Source: Dokdonia sp. 4H-3-7-5 (GTDB lineage: Bacteria; Bacteroidota; Bacteroidia; Flavobacteriales; Flavobacteriaceae). Taken from it: a stretch of DNA of 64,000 nucleotides. The notes under the pieces were generated by a model, which did not search any database, was not told the DNA's origin, and was given only the letters and a program-made list of their open reading frames with translations. Location: assembly GCF_000212355.1 (NCBI RefSeq), contig NC_015496.1, positions 2,244,501 through 2,308,500 of the forward strand, read 5' to 3'. The position numbers and the translations under genes were made by a program. Shown piece by piece: positions 33,732 through 42,231 of this stretch. Every line of letters begins with the position of its first letter. Positions within the stretch are counted from its first letter, which is position 1.

Positions 33732-35078
33732 ATGAGATTCTCAGACTACACAAAGGAATTTGGCATCAATCTTAAAATAGCATATCCTATTATGTTGGGA
33801 CAGCTAGGTCATATTCTTGTAGCACTAGCAGATAATTTGATGGTTGGACAGCTGGGTGCAGCACAACTTGCAGCAGTAAGTCTAGGCAATAGCTTGGTGT
33901 TCATTGCACTTTCTATAGGTATCGGATTTTCATTTGCCATCACTCCGCTTGTAGCAGAGGCAGATGGAAAAGGTGATATAGAAAAAGGTCGCTTGCACTT
34001 TCATCATGGTGTCATTATGTGTACCATAAATGGCGTGCTACTATTTATTACGCTACTAATCGCAAAGCCTTTATTATATATGCTTGATCAGCCGCCAGAG
34101 GTGGTAGAACTGGCAATTCCATATCTTGAGATTGTAGCACTATCTATGATTCCGCTTATGATATTTCAGGGTTTCAAGCAGTTTGCAGATGGCCTGTCAC
34201 AAACCAAATATGCAATGTATGCTACTATTGTAGCAAATGTGGTCAACGTTGTTTTTAACTATGTATTGATTTATGGAATCTGGGTATTCCCAAGATTAGA
34301 AGTAGAAGGTGCAGCCTGGGGAACATTAATTTCTCGTTTCTTTATGGTGGCGCTGCTGATTTTTATGCTTTCGCGAAAGCGTAAATTCAAACCCTATTTT
34401 CACTGGGGAAGTAAGGAGCACATCCAGCTTGCTGAGTCTAAAACCTTATTTAAATTAGGATTTCCAACAGCATTACAGATGCTTTTTGAAGTAGGCGTTT
34501 TTACAGCTGCTATATTTCTATCTGGAATACTAGGAACGAATGCACAAGCGGCAAATCAAATTGCGCTTAATCTAGCTTCTATGACATTTATGATCGCGGT
34601 AGGATTAGGAGTAACGGCAACCATACGCGTAGGGAATCAAAAAGGTAAAGCCGATTTTCCTAACCTACGACGTATCGCTTTTTCTATTTTTATACTCTGT
34701 TTCTTAATCGAAGCTGTATTTGCAGTAGGATTTATATTGCTTAAAGACTGGCTTCCTCCATTTTATATAGATAATCCAGAAGTGATTTTTCTAGCAGCCC
34801 AATTATTAATTGTAGCAGCCTTATTCCAGCTAAGTGATGGTGTGCAAGTAACTATACTAGGAGCATTGCGCGGATTGCAAGACGTAAATATTCCCACTGT
34901 AATCTGTTTTATAGCCTACTGGATAATAGGATTTCCTATAATGTGGTATATGGGTAAAGATGAGCAAATGGGTGTGCAAGGTGTCTGGGTAGGTTTGCTA
35001 GCAGGGCTTACGGCTTCTGCAGTGATGTTGTACTTTAGATTTAATTACCTTAGCAAGAAATTAATAGACCAACAGTAA
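33732..35078 (+). CDS. MATE-family efflux pump
   Basis: 448-aa MATE multidrug/cation antiporter with about 12 membrane spans and the duplicated architecture of NorM-type proteins; ALADNLMVGQLGAAQLAAVSLGNS in the first helix pair and GTNAQAANQIALNLASM in the second half are family blocks. Inner membrane; exports drugs or cationic compounds using an ion gradient. A 15-bp palindrome copy at 34367 lies in the loop between halves, read LSRKR. It is followed by small hypothetical and PAP2 genes in the same direction. Confidence 0.93.
   Translation: MRFSDYTKEFGINLKIAYPIMLGQLGHILVALADNLMVGQLGAAQLAAVSLGNSLVFIALSIGIGFSFAITPLVAEADGKGDIEKGRLHFHHGVIMCTINGVLLFITLLIAKPLLYMLDQPPEVVELAIPYLEIVALSMIPLMIFQGFKQFADGLSQTKYAMYATIVANVVNVVFNYVLIYGIWVFPRLEVEGAAWGTLISRFFMVALLIFMLSRKRKFKPYFHWGSKEHIQLAESKTLFKLGFPTALQMLFEVGVFTAAIFLSGILGTNAQAANQIALNLASMTFMIAVGLGVTATIRVGNQKGKADFPNLRRIAFSIFILCFLIEAVFAVGFILLKDWLPPFYIDNPEVIFLAAQLLIVAALFQLSDGVQVTILGALRGLQDVNIPTVICFIAYWIIGFPIMWYMGKDEQMGVQGVWVGLLAGLTASAVMLYFRFNYLSKKLIDQQ
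34367..34381. repeat. Iterated palindrome copy, 15 of 16, coding
   Basis: GCTTTCGCGAAAGCG in the MATE gene, read M-LSRKR-K, a basic cytoplasmic loop. Confidence 0.93.
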
Positions 35079-35091
35079 TAATACGATATTT

Positions 35092-35325
35092 ATGAAAGTA
35101 CCTAAGTTCCTTTTAGGCGATAATTCAGATTTTTCAGATCATATTTTTGTGATACATACCGAGTTTCCAAGGTTTATAATTGACCTTACGATAGATGAGA
35201 TAGAATGGTTTGAAGAGTTTGACCGTCAAGACGAAGACGAGCTAGCCTCAGAAACAGAAAATGCCATCAAAGATGCTACCGAGTGGTATGATGCTGAGAT
35301 GGAAAAGTTTGACAAAGAGCAATAA
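35092..35325 (+). CDS. Small acidic hypothetical protein
   Basis: 77-aa acidic protein with conserved-looking N terminus (PKFLLGDNSDF, then FVIHTEFPRFIIDL) and a C-terminal acidic helix. I think this is a conserved flavobacterial hypothetical but know no function. Located 13 bp after the MATE stop and 3 bp before the PAP2 GTG start, clearly within the operon. Confidence 0.78.
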   Translation: MKVPKFLLGDNSDFSDHIFVIHTEFPRFIIDLTIDEIEWFEEFDRQDEDELASETENAIKDATEWYDAEMEKFDKEQ

Positions 35326-35328
35326 ACG

Positions 35329-35889
35329 GTGGACCAACTTATCCAATACGATCAAGATTTTTTCCTTTTCCTCAACGGATTAGGGTCACCTGCGTGGGAT
35401 CAATTCTGGCTTATTGTTACAAATAAGCTTAGCTCGATTCCTTTATATGTCCTACTACTTTTTTTTATTTATAAAAAGTTTGGTGTAAAAGGAACCTTGA
35501 TAACAGTAGTTGCGGTTGCGTTACTCATTACGTGTGTAGACCAACTAGCAAATGCTTTTAAGCATGGTTTTGAAAGACCACGTCCTTGTAGAGTAGAAGA
35601 CTTTAAAGGCATTATACGATATGTAGCAGAGCGCTGTGGTCGTTATGGTTATTATTCTGCGCATGCGGGAAATAGTATGGCAGTTGCTGTTTTTGCAGGT
35701 CTTGCCTTAAAATCAACACATAAGAATCTAATCTTTATACTGCTTTTTTGGTCTGCGATGGTAGGTTATAGCCGTATTTATGTAGGCGTTCATTATCCAG
35801 GTGATGTGCTTACAGGTTGGGTAATAGGAGCAATAATTGGCTTTGGAATCTATAGACTACAGCAGTGGGCCGTAGCAAAGTGGGCCTAA
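35329..35889 (+). CDS. PAP2-family membrane phosphatase
   Basis: 186-aa PAP2 lipid phosphatase (phosphatidic-acid or undecaprenyl-pyrophosphate type). Start is GTG at 35329. Five or six membrane spans. The three catalytic motifs are visible: KHGFERPRP (KX6RP), YSAHAGNS (SxH with Ala in place of Gly), and SRIYVGVHYPGDV (SRX5HX3D). Acts at the inner membrane. The end overlaps the convergent meaB stop by 4 nt. Confidence 0.92.
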   Translation: MDQLIQYDQDFFLFLNGLGSPAWDQFWLIVTNKLSSIPLYVLLLFFIYKKFGVKGTLITVVAVALLITCVDQLANAFKHGFERPRPCRVEDFKGIIRYVAERCGRYGYYSAHAGNSMAVAVFAGLALKSTHKNLIFILLFWSAMVGYSRIYVGVHYPGDVLTGWVIGAIIGFGIYRLQQWAVAKWA

Positions 35890-36932
35890 GAATCGGCGGT
35901 TGCGATTAGTGATTTTGCAGCTTTAAAAGGTGACACCTCACCGCGAGCAACTTTCTCGAGAATTTCGGGAAGCGTTGACTTCACGTCATTGTTATTATAA
36001 AACGTGTCCTTAAGAGTATTCTCTATAGTTTGTAATAGCCAAAACTTGTTCTGCTCTGCTCTTTTCTTAGCAAAATATCCAGAGGCCTTTGTATGATTAC
36101 AGTAATCTGAAACTAAGTCCCAAGAATCTGAAATCCCTGAATGTTCTAGTGCACTACAAGTAATAACCTTTGGTGACCAGTTACTAGGCTTAGGTGGGAA
36201 AAGGTGTAATGCCTTTGCAAAGGCAGATCTAGCCAGCCGTGCTGCCTTTTCATTACCACCATCTGCTTTATTGATTACAATGGTATCTGCCATTTCTATA
36301 ATCCCGCGTTTGATTCCTTGTAGTTCATCTCCTGCTCCGGCAAGTTTTAGTAATAGAAAGAAATCAACCATAGAGTGTACTACGGTCTCACTCTGTCCCA
36401 CGCCTACAGTTTCAATAATAATAGTATCAAAGCCTGCAGCCTCGCAGAGTATGATCGCTTCTCGCGTTTTGCGAGCTACGCCACCTAGAGAGTCTCCAGA
36501 TGCGCTAGGACGTATAAATGCATCTGGGTTTTGAGATAGCTCATACATCCTCGTTTTATCACCTAAGATACTTCCATGAGAAACAGAGCTCGTAGGGTCT
36601 ACCGCAAGTACGGCTACTTTTTTTTCTTGATCTGTAAGATAGTTTCCTAAGCTTTCTATAAATGTACTCTTACCTACACCAGGAACACCTGTGATTCCTA
36701 GCCTAACAGATTTATTGGCATGGGGTAAACACAGTTCTATAAGTTGCTGGGCTTTTACTTGATGCTCTTGAACCGAGCTTTCTATTAATGTGATTCCTTG
36801 TGATAATGCGGTAATATTACCAGTAATTAATCGCTGGGCTAGTTGTGATACATCAATAGTGCCTTGCTTCTTACTTTTTTTGTAAAATGCAGGATTAATA
36901 CTCTTGTTTATGGGTGTGTTTTTGTCGCTCAC
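35886..36932 (-). CDS. meaB: MeaB GTPase (methylmalonyl-CoA mutase chaperone)
   Basis: 348-aa MeaB/ArgK G3E GTPase, which protects and reloads B12-dependent methylmalonyl-CoA mutase. P-loop GVPGVGKST (~84-92), VLAVDPTS (~114-121), the SGDSLGGVARKTREA block, switch region ETVGVGQSE (~175-183), and NKADGG (~221-226). Length as usual. No mutase gene is adjacent; the PduO-type adenosyltransferase at 46091 would supply adenosyl-B12. Convergent with the PAP2 gene. Confidence 0.95.
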   Translation of the reverse strand: MSDKNTPINKSINPAFYKKSKKQGTIDVSQLAQRLITGNITALSQGITLIESSVQEHQVKAQQLIELCLPHANKSVRLGITGVPGVGKSTFIESLGNYLTDQEKKVAVLAVDPTSSVSHGSILGDKTRMYELSQNPDAFIRPSASGDSLGGVARKTREAIILCEAAGFDTIIIETVGVGQSETVVHSMVDFFLLLKLAGAGDELQGIKRGIIEMADTIVINKADGGNEKAARLARSAFAKALHLFPPKPSNWSPKVITCSALEHSGISDSWDLVSDYCNHTKASGYFAKKRAEQNKFWLLQTIENTLKDTFYNNNDVKSTLPEILEKVARGEVSPFKAAKSLIATADS

Positions 36933-36974
36933 AATGGTAATACCAAATTACTACTTTCTACAAACATCTACATC

Positions 36975-37000
36975 AAAAAAAAACCACCATTTGGTGGTTT
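36975..37000 (-). terminator. Terminator of four-helix protein gene
   Basis: AAACCACC-ATTT-GGTGGTTT (36981-37000); on the minus strand followed by eight T. It lies right after the stop at 37004. Confidence 0.85.
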
Positions 37001-37003
37001 ATA

Positions 37004-37537
37004 TTATTTTGAGGCGCTTATTCTTTTAAAATCTATAACACCTGATTTTTTCTTCTTAAGCTTTTTCTCTTTTACTTTTTGCTTCTTTTTTTTCATTTTC
37101 TTTTTAAGCTTCAAGAGTTCAATGTGTGATTGCTTCATTTGAAACTCCATAGGTACAAGTACTTCTAGAATATTCACTGGAAGCCATCCATCATCTATAA
37201 TATCCTTAAGTAAGTTAAGGACAACTTCATCTTGTACCATGCACTCTCCTATAAGATATTTAGGTTTGCTATTTTCTAGAGCCGCCTTTACTTCAATCCA
37301 GTCACGGTTAGAATTTCCTTTAACGATGTCTAATCTACTAGGCTCAATGCCCTCCTGTGACATACGCTCTACAATTTTATGGCAAAAGCGATTTCTATTC
37401 ACGCTTTCATGACTCAGAAAGCGCTTATATTCTGTAATCTGGATATCTTCGGCGGCGTTAAAGTAGCGTCGCTCTGCCCAGAAGCATTCATCTAGTAGAT
37501 CATTTAATTTTTCGTACGATAAGTCAAGGTGCTTCAT
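37004..37537 (-). CDS. Four-helix DUF2383-like protein with Lys-rich tail
   Basis: 177-aa protein starting at ATG 37537 (MKHLDLSYEKL). A TTG at 37558 is in frame but overlaps the -7 box (37556-37563), so the shorter form is preferred. The first ~130 residues look like the PA2169/DUF2383 ferritin-like helical bundle (LNDLLDECFWAERRYFNAAEDI, then HESVNRNRFCHKIVERM). The last ~45 residues are a strongly basic tail with many Lys. No signal peptide. Function unknown; the tail may bind nucleic acid or membrane, an inference. Confidence 0.82.
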   Translation of the reverse strand: MKHLDLSYEKLNDLLDECFWAERRYFNAAEDIQITEYKRFLSHESVNRNRFCHKIVERMSQEGIEPSRLDIVKGNSNRDWIEVKAALENSKPKYLIGECMVQDEVVLNLLKDIIDDGWLPVNILEVLVPMEFQMKQSHIELLKLKKKMKKKKQKVKEKKLKKKKSGVIDFKRISASK

Positions 37538-37555
37538 AGGGCTAGTTATTGATGT

Positions 37556-37563
37556 CAAATATA
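37556..37563 (-). promoter_or_regulatory. -7 box of four-helix protein gene
   Basis: TATATTTG on the minus strand; start near 37551 decides for the ATG at 37537. Confidence 0.6.
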
Positions 37564-37754
37564 ATTCAGGATTAAACGTAGGTTTACTAACTTACTGTTA
37601 ATACCTCTATATTTAAGAATAGTTTATTCAAAAATCATAGAGTATCTTAATTTTCTGTTAATGTCGTATTTTTTTAGCTCATTTGCAACATTGAGAAAAT
37701 AGCGTCGTCTTTAGAGAGAATAGCAATCACAACCATCAAAACCAACCAACCATT

Positions 37755-38300
37755 TTGCTAGTTACTGAAATCATAGAAAAATGTAAAACTAATGATCGCA
37801 AGGCACAGCTGCAGCTGTACAATAAGTATTGTGATGGTATGTACCACGTCGCCTTTAGATTCTTAAAAAATTCATTTGAAGCAGAGGAAGCGATGCATGA
37901 GGGGTTTATAAACGCCTTTGCAAAGTTGCACCAGTTTACTGGAGAAGTCACCTTTGGAGCCTGGCTTAAGCGTATCGTGATTAATAAAAGTCTCGACATG
38001 ATTAAGGCAAAAAAAGCAGTGATTATCCCTCTTAATGAGGAAGTAATGGGCAAGGTAGATGATGACGAGGGTTGGGATGTAGGTGACGACGTCACTATAG
38101 AACATGTGAAAAACGTTATCAGCGAACTCCCTGAAAAGTATAAATTCCCTCTTATGCTATTCTTAATAGAGGGCTATGATCATCAGGAAATTTCAGAAAT
38201 ATTACAGATTACAGAAGTGGCTTCAAGAACGCTGGTGCACCGCGGGAAGAAAAAACTTCAAGAACAATTAAAGACGCTTAATTATGGCACAGGATATTAG
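37755..38300 (+). CDS. ECF-type RNA polymerase sigma factor
   Basis: 181-aa ECF sigma-70 factor. Region 2 (~25-90) with YHVAFRFLKNSFEAEEAMHEGFINAFAKL and TFGAWLKRIVINKSLD, and region 4 (~125-178) with LPEKYKFPLMLFLIEGYDHQEISEILQI and SRTLVHRGKKKL. No upstream ATG is in frame before a stop, so the TTG at 37755 is the likely start. It overlaps the next gene (probable membrane regulator) by 17 nt, the usual sigma/anti-sigma arrangement. Confidence 0.92.
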   Translation: MLVTEIIEKCKTNDRKAQLQLYNKYCDGMYHVAFRFLKNSFEAEEAMHEGFINAFAKLHQFTGEVTFGAWLKRIVINKSLDMIKAKKAVIIPLNEEVMGKVDDDEGWDVGDDVTIEHVKNVISELPEKYKFPLMLFLIEGYDHQEISEILQITEVASRTLVHRGKKKLQEQLKTLNYGTGY

Positions 38301-38889
38301 AGAGCTCATGAAGAATGATAGCGACAGTAAGCAATCACTGCGCGAGGGACATACACGTCGCTTTGAGAATTTGCTTGAAGAACGCTTACCTATTCAAGAG
38401 CAGAAAACCTCGGCTAAAGGAGGTATCTATTTATGGATGAAAATTGCAGCAGTACTTATTGTAGCTGGTGGAATTGTATTTATGGTGTATAATAACGCTT
38501 TCGCGAAAGCGGGAGGTCAACAATTAGTAGAGGTAGAGACAAGTGAAAAACAAAGTGCAGAACCAGAAGTATTACTAAGCGCCATCTCACCAGAATTTAA
38601 ACGAGTGGAGGATTATTACCTCGCAAGTGTAAATCTTGAGATTGCGAGATTAGAAATTACAGATGATAACAAAGAACTTATAGATGCTTTTATGAAGCAA
38701 CTGTCTGATCTAGATGAAGAGTATAAGAGCCTCAATCGTGAAATTACCGAAAGTGGAGTAAGTGATGAAATGGTAAGTGCGATGATTGAGAATCTCAAAT
38801 TACGAGTAGAGCTCATGATAAAGCTCAAGTCTAAATTAAAAGAAATGAAAAACGCTGCTCAACAAGAAGCAGCAATTCAAACCGTATAA
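38284..38889 (+). CDS. Single-span putative anti-sigma protein
   Basis: 201-aa protein with a cytoplasmic N terminus of ~45 residues, one membrane span ~50-70 (WMKIAAVLIVAGGIVFMVY) and a charged coiled-coil periplasmic part. The place after an ECF sigma gene suggests an anti-sigma factor, though no ZAS zinc motif is present. The palindrome copy at 38496 encodes AFAKA just outside the span. Only 1 bp separates it from the next gene. Confidence 0.75.
   Translation: MAQDIRELMKNDSDSKQSLREGHTRRFENLLEERLPIQEQKTSAKGGIYLWMKIAAVLIVAGGIVFMVYNNAFAKAGGQQLVEVETSEKQSAEPEVLLSAISPEFKRVEDYYLASVNLEIARLEITDDNKELIDAFMKQLSDLDEEYKSLNREITESGVSDEMVSAMIENLKLRVELMIKLKSKLKEMKNAAQQEAAIQTV
38496..38511. repeat. Iterated palindrome copy, perfect, coding
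   Basis: Exact 16-mer, read N-AFAKA-G at the membrane-span edge. Confidence 0.95.
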
Positions 38890-38890
38890 A

Positions 38891-40603
38891 ATGAAACAGT
38901 CAAACATATTTTGGACCTTCCTAGCGCTGCTTTTTGTGGCTTCTGGAAGTGTATTTGCACAAAGCAAAAAAGAAAAACTAAACGAGCGATTCTCAGTTAA
39001 TAAGGATGTGTCTATCACAATAGATACACGCTATGCAGATGTAGTTTTTGAAACATGGAATAAAAATGAAGTGTCTGTAGAAGCTTATGTAGAAGGTAAA
39101 GATGCTAGCGATGCTTTAAGATCATGGGACTTGAATGTGTCGGGTAATAGTAATAATGTGCGTATCACCAGTAAAGGTGGTTATAGCGATGCAAAGGTGT
39201 ATGATAGAAACGATATAGGTAATCTAAATCTCGATCTCGATCTCGACCTTGGAGAAATTATAGGTCAATCCCTTAGCCTAGTGGAGCCAGTAATGAATGG
39301 CCTTGTGGGGCCTCTATTAGAAGGAATATCTGGACAACGATTACCAGATGAGTTTTATGAAGAAATGGGAAAGATGAAATTTGACCATGAAGCATACAAG
39401 AGAGAAGGAAGAGCTTATCTAGATAGATGGGAGAAGCAAGTGGATAAAAGCTATGGCCCAGAATTTGAAGAAAAAATGGAGAAGTGGGAGAAGGAATTTG
39501 AGCGCAACTCTGAGGATTGGAGTGAGCGTCTTATAGATCGCTCTGGGATACCTAGATGGCCTTTTAAAAGTGGAGGTAATATGACCTTTGATAGTGATGA
39601 GTATGAGAAGGACAAACAAGCATATGTAAATAAGCTAAATCGAAAGTATAACACTCGAGTGAGCGTGCGTGAGGTTGATAAATGGCTGGATGATGTAGAG
39701 GCTTGGGGAGAAGATTTTGGAAAGAAAATGGAAGACTGGGGAGAAAACTTTGGTGAGTCTATGGAAGCATGGGGAGAATCTTTTGGAGAGAATTTTGGTA
39801 AGTCTATGGAGAAGTGGGGAGAATCTTTTGGGAAAGACATGGAAAAGTGGGGTGAAAACTTTGGAAAGAAAATGGAGCGCTGGGCAGAAGACCACGAAGG
39901 TGAGTGGGAAGAAAAACATACTAAGGACGAAAAGGGAAACAAGAGTAGCCACTTTAGCCTTAATTGGGACTCTGAAAATAATGGATCTAAAAAGCCAAAT
40001 AAAAATGTAAAACGTATAATAATCATCAAAATGCCTAAAAAGGCTGAGCTGGACTTAAATGTACGTTATGGTAAAGTGAGAATGGTAGATGCTTATAATG
40101 CAAAAGCTACAATCTCACATGGAAGCCTTGTAGCAACAAACATCGATGGAGGGCAAACCTCCTTCGATGTTTCTTATAGTCCAGTGGCTGTTGCAAATTG
40201 GAATGAAGGAACTCTTGATGTGAATCATGTGAAAGAATGTAACATCTCAACTGCAAATAACATCAAGGTAACGTCAAACTCTAGTAATGTAAATATAAAT
40301 CGGATTGATGGAACTGGCATGATATCGGGATCTTTCGGTAAGCTATCCATACCTCAAGTGAGTGATAACTTTGGATCGCTTACTATATTTTTAGAAAACA
40401 GTGATCTTTCATTGAGGTTACCACAATCTGCATTTAACTTCAATTATAGCGGAGATCATAACGACTTTTTTATTCCGAAACAATTGGAAACAAAGTCTAT
40501 GAAAAACGGATCTACAGAGATGGTAAATGGTTTTCATAAATCACGCAGTAGCGCAAATACGATCACTATTAATGCAAAGTATAGTGACGTAGTACTACAG
40601 TAG
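38891..40603 (+). CDS. Exported protein with 11-residue Trp-Gly repeats, DUF4097-like end
   Basis: 570-aa exported protein: signal peptide ~1-23 (SVFAQ), an N-terminal strand region (~30-110), a highly charged helical middle, and a C-terminal beta-solenoid-like part (~385-570) that resembles DUF4097/adhesin-like domains. At ~262-343 an 11-residue unit of the form WGExFGKxMEx repeats about six times. Third gene of the ECF operon, probably regulated by it. Likely periplasmic or on the surface; the function is unknown. Confidence 0.8.
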   Translation: MKQSNIFWTFLALLFVASGSVFAQSKKEKLNERFSVNKDVSITIDTRYADVVFETWNKNEVSVEAYVEGKDASDALRSWDLNVSGNSNNVRITSKGGYSDAKVYDRNDIGNLNLDLDLDLGEIIGQSLSLVEPVMNGLVGPLLEGISGQRLPDEFYEEMGKMKFDHEAYKREGRAYLDRWEKQVDKSYGPEFEEKMEKWEKEFERNSEDWSERLIDRSGIPRWPFKSGGNMTFDSDEYEKDKQAYVNKLNRKYNTRVSVREVDKWLDDVEAWGEDFGKKMEDWGENFGESMEAWGESFGENFGKSMEKWGESFGKDMEKWGENFGKKMERWAEDHEGEWEEKHTKDEKGNKSSHFSLNWDSENNGSKKPNKNVKRIIIIKMPKKAELDLNVRYGKVRMVDAYNAKATISHGSLVATNIDGGQTSFDVSYSPVAVANWNEGTLDVNHVKECNISTANNIKVTSNSSNVNINRIDGTGMISGSFGKLSIPQVSDNFGSLTIFLENSDLSLRLPQSAFNFNYSGDHNDFFIPKQLETKSMKNGSTEMVNGFHKSRSSANTITINAKYSDVVLQ

Positions 40604-40629
40604 GTAAGGATTAAATATTTAATTACTTT

Positions 40630-40650
40630 GCAGCTATGGCTGCTTTTTGT
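40630..40650 (+). terminator. Terminator of ECF sigma operon
   Basis: GCAGC-TATG-GCTGC (40630-40643) then TTTTTG. Confidence 0.75.
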
Positions 40651-40693
40651 GTTCACACTATATTAAGTACTTTTATAGTGTAATAGACTCTCT

Positions 40694-41374
40694 ATGAATA
40701 ACAATTTTTTTAGTTCGCTTACACAGCAATTCACACCCATCATAAATCCTACCTTTCAAAAGGAGGATTACTTTCCTTTAGACTTGTCTACAGCTAATAG
40801 GGACTTGGATATTGATATGCTCACACGCCCGCATGAGCACCATGTTTTTTTACAATCATATCTTGCAAAAAATGATGCCAAAGTTGCTTATGGTGGCTAT
40901 TTGGAGCAGCGACCACTTTATGATCGATCAGATTATTTTCAAGCCGAAGACCCAAAAGACAAACGTAATATCCACCTAGGAATAGACTTATGGTGTGATG
41001 AAGGTACAGAAGTACTGAGCCCTCTAGAGGGCGAGATACATAGTTTTAAGCGTAATGAGAACTTTGGTGATTATGGACCAACTATAATCTTAAAACATAA
41101 GATAGGGGAACATACTTTTCACACCTTGTATGGTCATCTTAGTCTAGCTTCTCTTGAAGGTAAGGAAGTAGGACAAAAGGTAGGAGCAGGTGAGGTCATA
41201 GCAACCTTAGGAAATCCTGATGTGAATGGTGATTATGCGCCGCACTTACACTTTCAAATTGTAATAGACATGGAAGGCAAGGAAGGTGATTATGCTGGCG
41301 TAGGTAGCCAAAACACCTTAGATTTTTACAAGAATAACTGCCCAGACCCTAATCTGCTATTAAAAATTTATTAA
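40694..41374 (+). CDS. M23-family peptidase (LytM-like)
   Basis: 226-aa protein with an M23 peptidase domain; such enzymes cut peptidoglycan cross-links. Zinc ligands are in HLGIDLW (HxxxD) and the APHLHFQ end (HxH); TLYGHLS is the usual third block. No clear signal peptide at the N terminus (MNNNFFSSLT), so the location is uncertain. It is convergent with the HAD gene, overlapping it by 26 nt. Confidence 0.88.
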   Translation: MNNNFFSSLTQQFTPIINPTFQKEDYFPLDLSTANRDLDIDMLTRPHEHHVFLQSYLAKNDAKVAYGGYLEQRPLYDRSDYFQAEDPKDKRNIHLGIDLWCDEGTEVLSPLEGEIHSFKRNENFGDYGPTIILKHKIGEHTFHTLYGHLSLASLEGKEVGQKVGAGEVIATLGNPDVNGDYAPHLHFQIVIDMEGKEGDYAGVGSQNTLDFYKNNCPDPNLLLKIY

Positions 41375-42167
41375 TCGCTTGAGCAACGGCATGCTCTTTA
41401 TTTGTAAAAGGACTAACATAATCTGCTAGTGACTTTAAGGTGTCTGTGGCGTTTGCTACTGCAACACCTAATCCTACTTTTTTTATGAGTTCGTCGTCAT
41501 TATGATTATCGCCAAAAGCCATTACTTCGCTCATCTCATAGTTATATTCGGCTACTAGAAGTTTTCTCAAAGCGGTTGCCTTGTCTACGTTTTTTGGAGT
41601 GATCTCTATATACGTATCCTTAGAGCGGTAAAAATGGACAGTATCTCCGTAAGCGGGCGTTAGAAGTTCTATAATTTCATCAAGCTCCTCTGGATTTCCC
41701 ATGCACATGAGCTTGTGGATTCCAAGATGCTCTTTGTTTAAAAAATCAAGACTTTCTAAGGCTGTTTGATATACTGGTGTCGCTCGTGTGTTGTTTATTT
41801 CGCGTAAGCTCCACTCATCTTCCTTATCTGTAAACCAGTGTTCATGACTATAAACACTTAGGTTGTAAGTATGTTTAGCGTGATGACTTACTAAGTTATC
41901 GAGTAGCGAAGTAGGGAAGGTGTTGCTCTCTATAACCGTGTTATCACTGCTTATGATAAGCCCGCCATTAAAAGCTATTAGAGGCTCACCTAGGTTGCCC
42001 AGACCTTCTTGTAAGTACCTCATAGCTTGCGGTGGTCTTGAGGATGCTAGAATAAGGGGTAATCCCGCTTTCGCGAAAGCGTAAACAGTCTCATCACTTA
42101 GCCAGCGTTCTTTATTTAATAAAGTGCCGTCTATATCTGAACAGAGTATTTTTATAGTGTTTTCCAT
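41349..42167 (-). CDS. Cof-type HAD phosphatase
   Basis: 272-aa HAD-IIB (Cof-like) phosphatase; nucleophile Asp11/Asp13 in CSDIDGTLLN, motif II in LASSRPP, Lys near 203, and motif IV GDNHNDDELIKK (~221-232). Members dephosphorylate sugar phosphates, FMN or similar. The palindrome copy (42066-42081) encodes AFAKA in the first helix after the nucleophile loop. Overlaps the convergent M23 gene end by 26 nt. Confidence 0.92.
   Translation of the reverse strand: MENTIKILCSDIDGTLLNKERWLSDETVYAFAKAGLPLILASSRPPQAMRYLQEGLGNLGEPLIAFNGGLIISSDNTVIESNTFPTSLLDNLVSHHAKHTYNLSVYSHEHWFTDKEDEWSLREINNTRATPVYQTALESLDFLNKEHLGIHKLMCMGNPEELDEIIELLTPAYGDTVHFYRSKDTYIEITPKNVDKATALRKLLVAEYNYEMSEVMAFGDNHNDDELIKKVGLGVAVANATDTLKSLADYVSPFTNKEHAVAQAINKFLIAD
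42066..42081. repeat. Iterated palindrome copy, perfect, coding
   Basis: Exact 16-mer; the minus-strand gene reads Y-AFAKA-G. Confidence 0.95.
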
Positions 42168-42182
42168 AATGTAAGAAACTAA

Positions 42183-42209
42183 AACGGCGAACTTAAAAAG
42201 TTCGCCGTT
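42183..42209 (-). terminator. Terminator of secA
   Basis: Perfect 12-bp stem AACGGCGAACTT / AAGTTCGCCGTT with AAA/TTT loop, 22 bp after the secA stop. Confidence 0.85.
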
Positions 42210-42231
42210 GTTATATAATCAAAAGTGGAAA

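Noticed and set aside
36864-37142. 92-aa plus-strand open frame
   Set aside because: It overlaps meaB start, a terminator and the Lys-rich tail gene on the other strand; low-complexity Phe-rich product.
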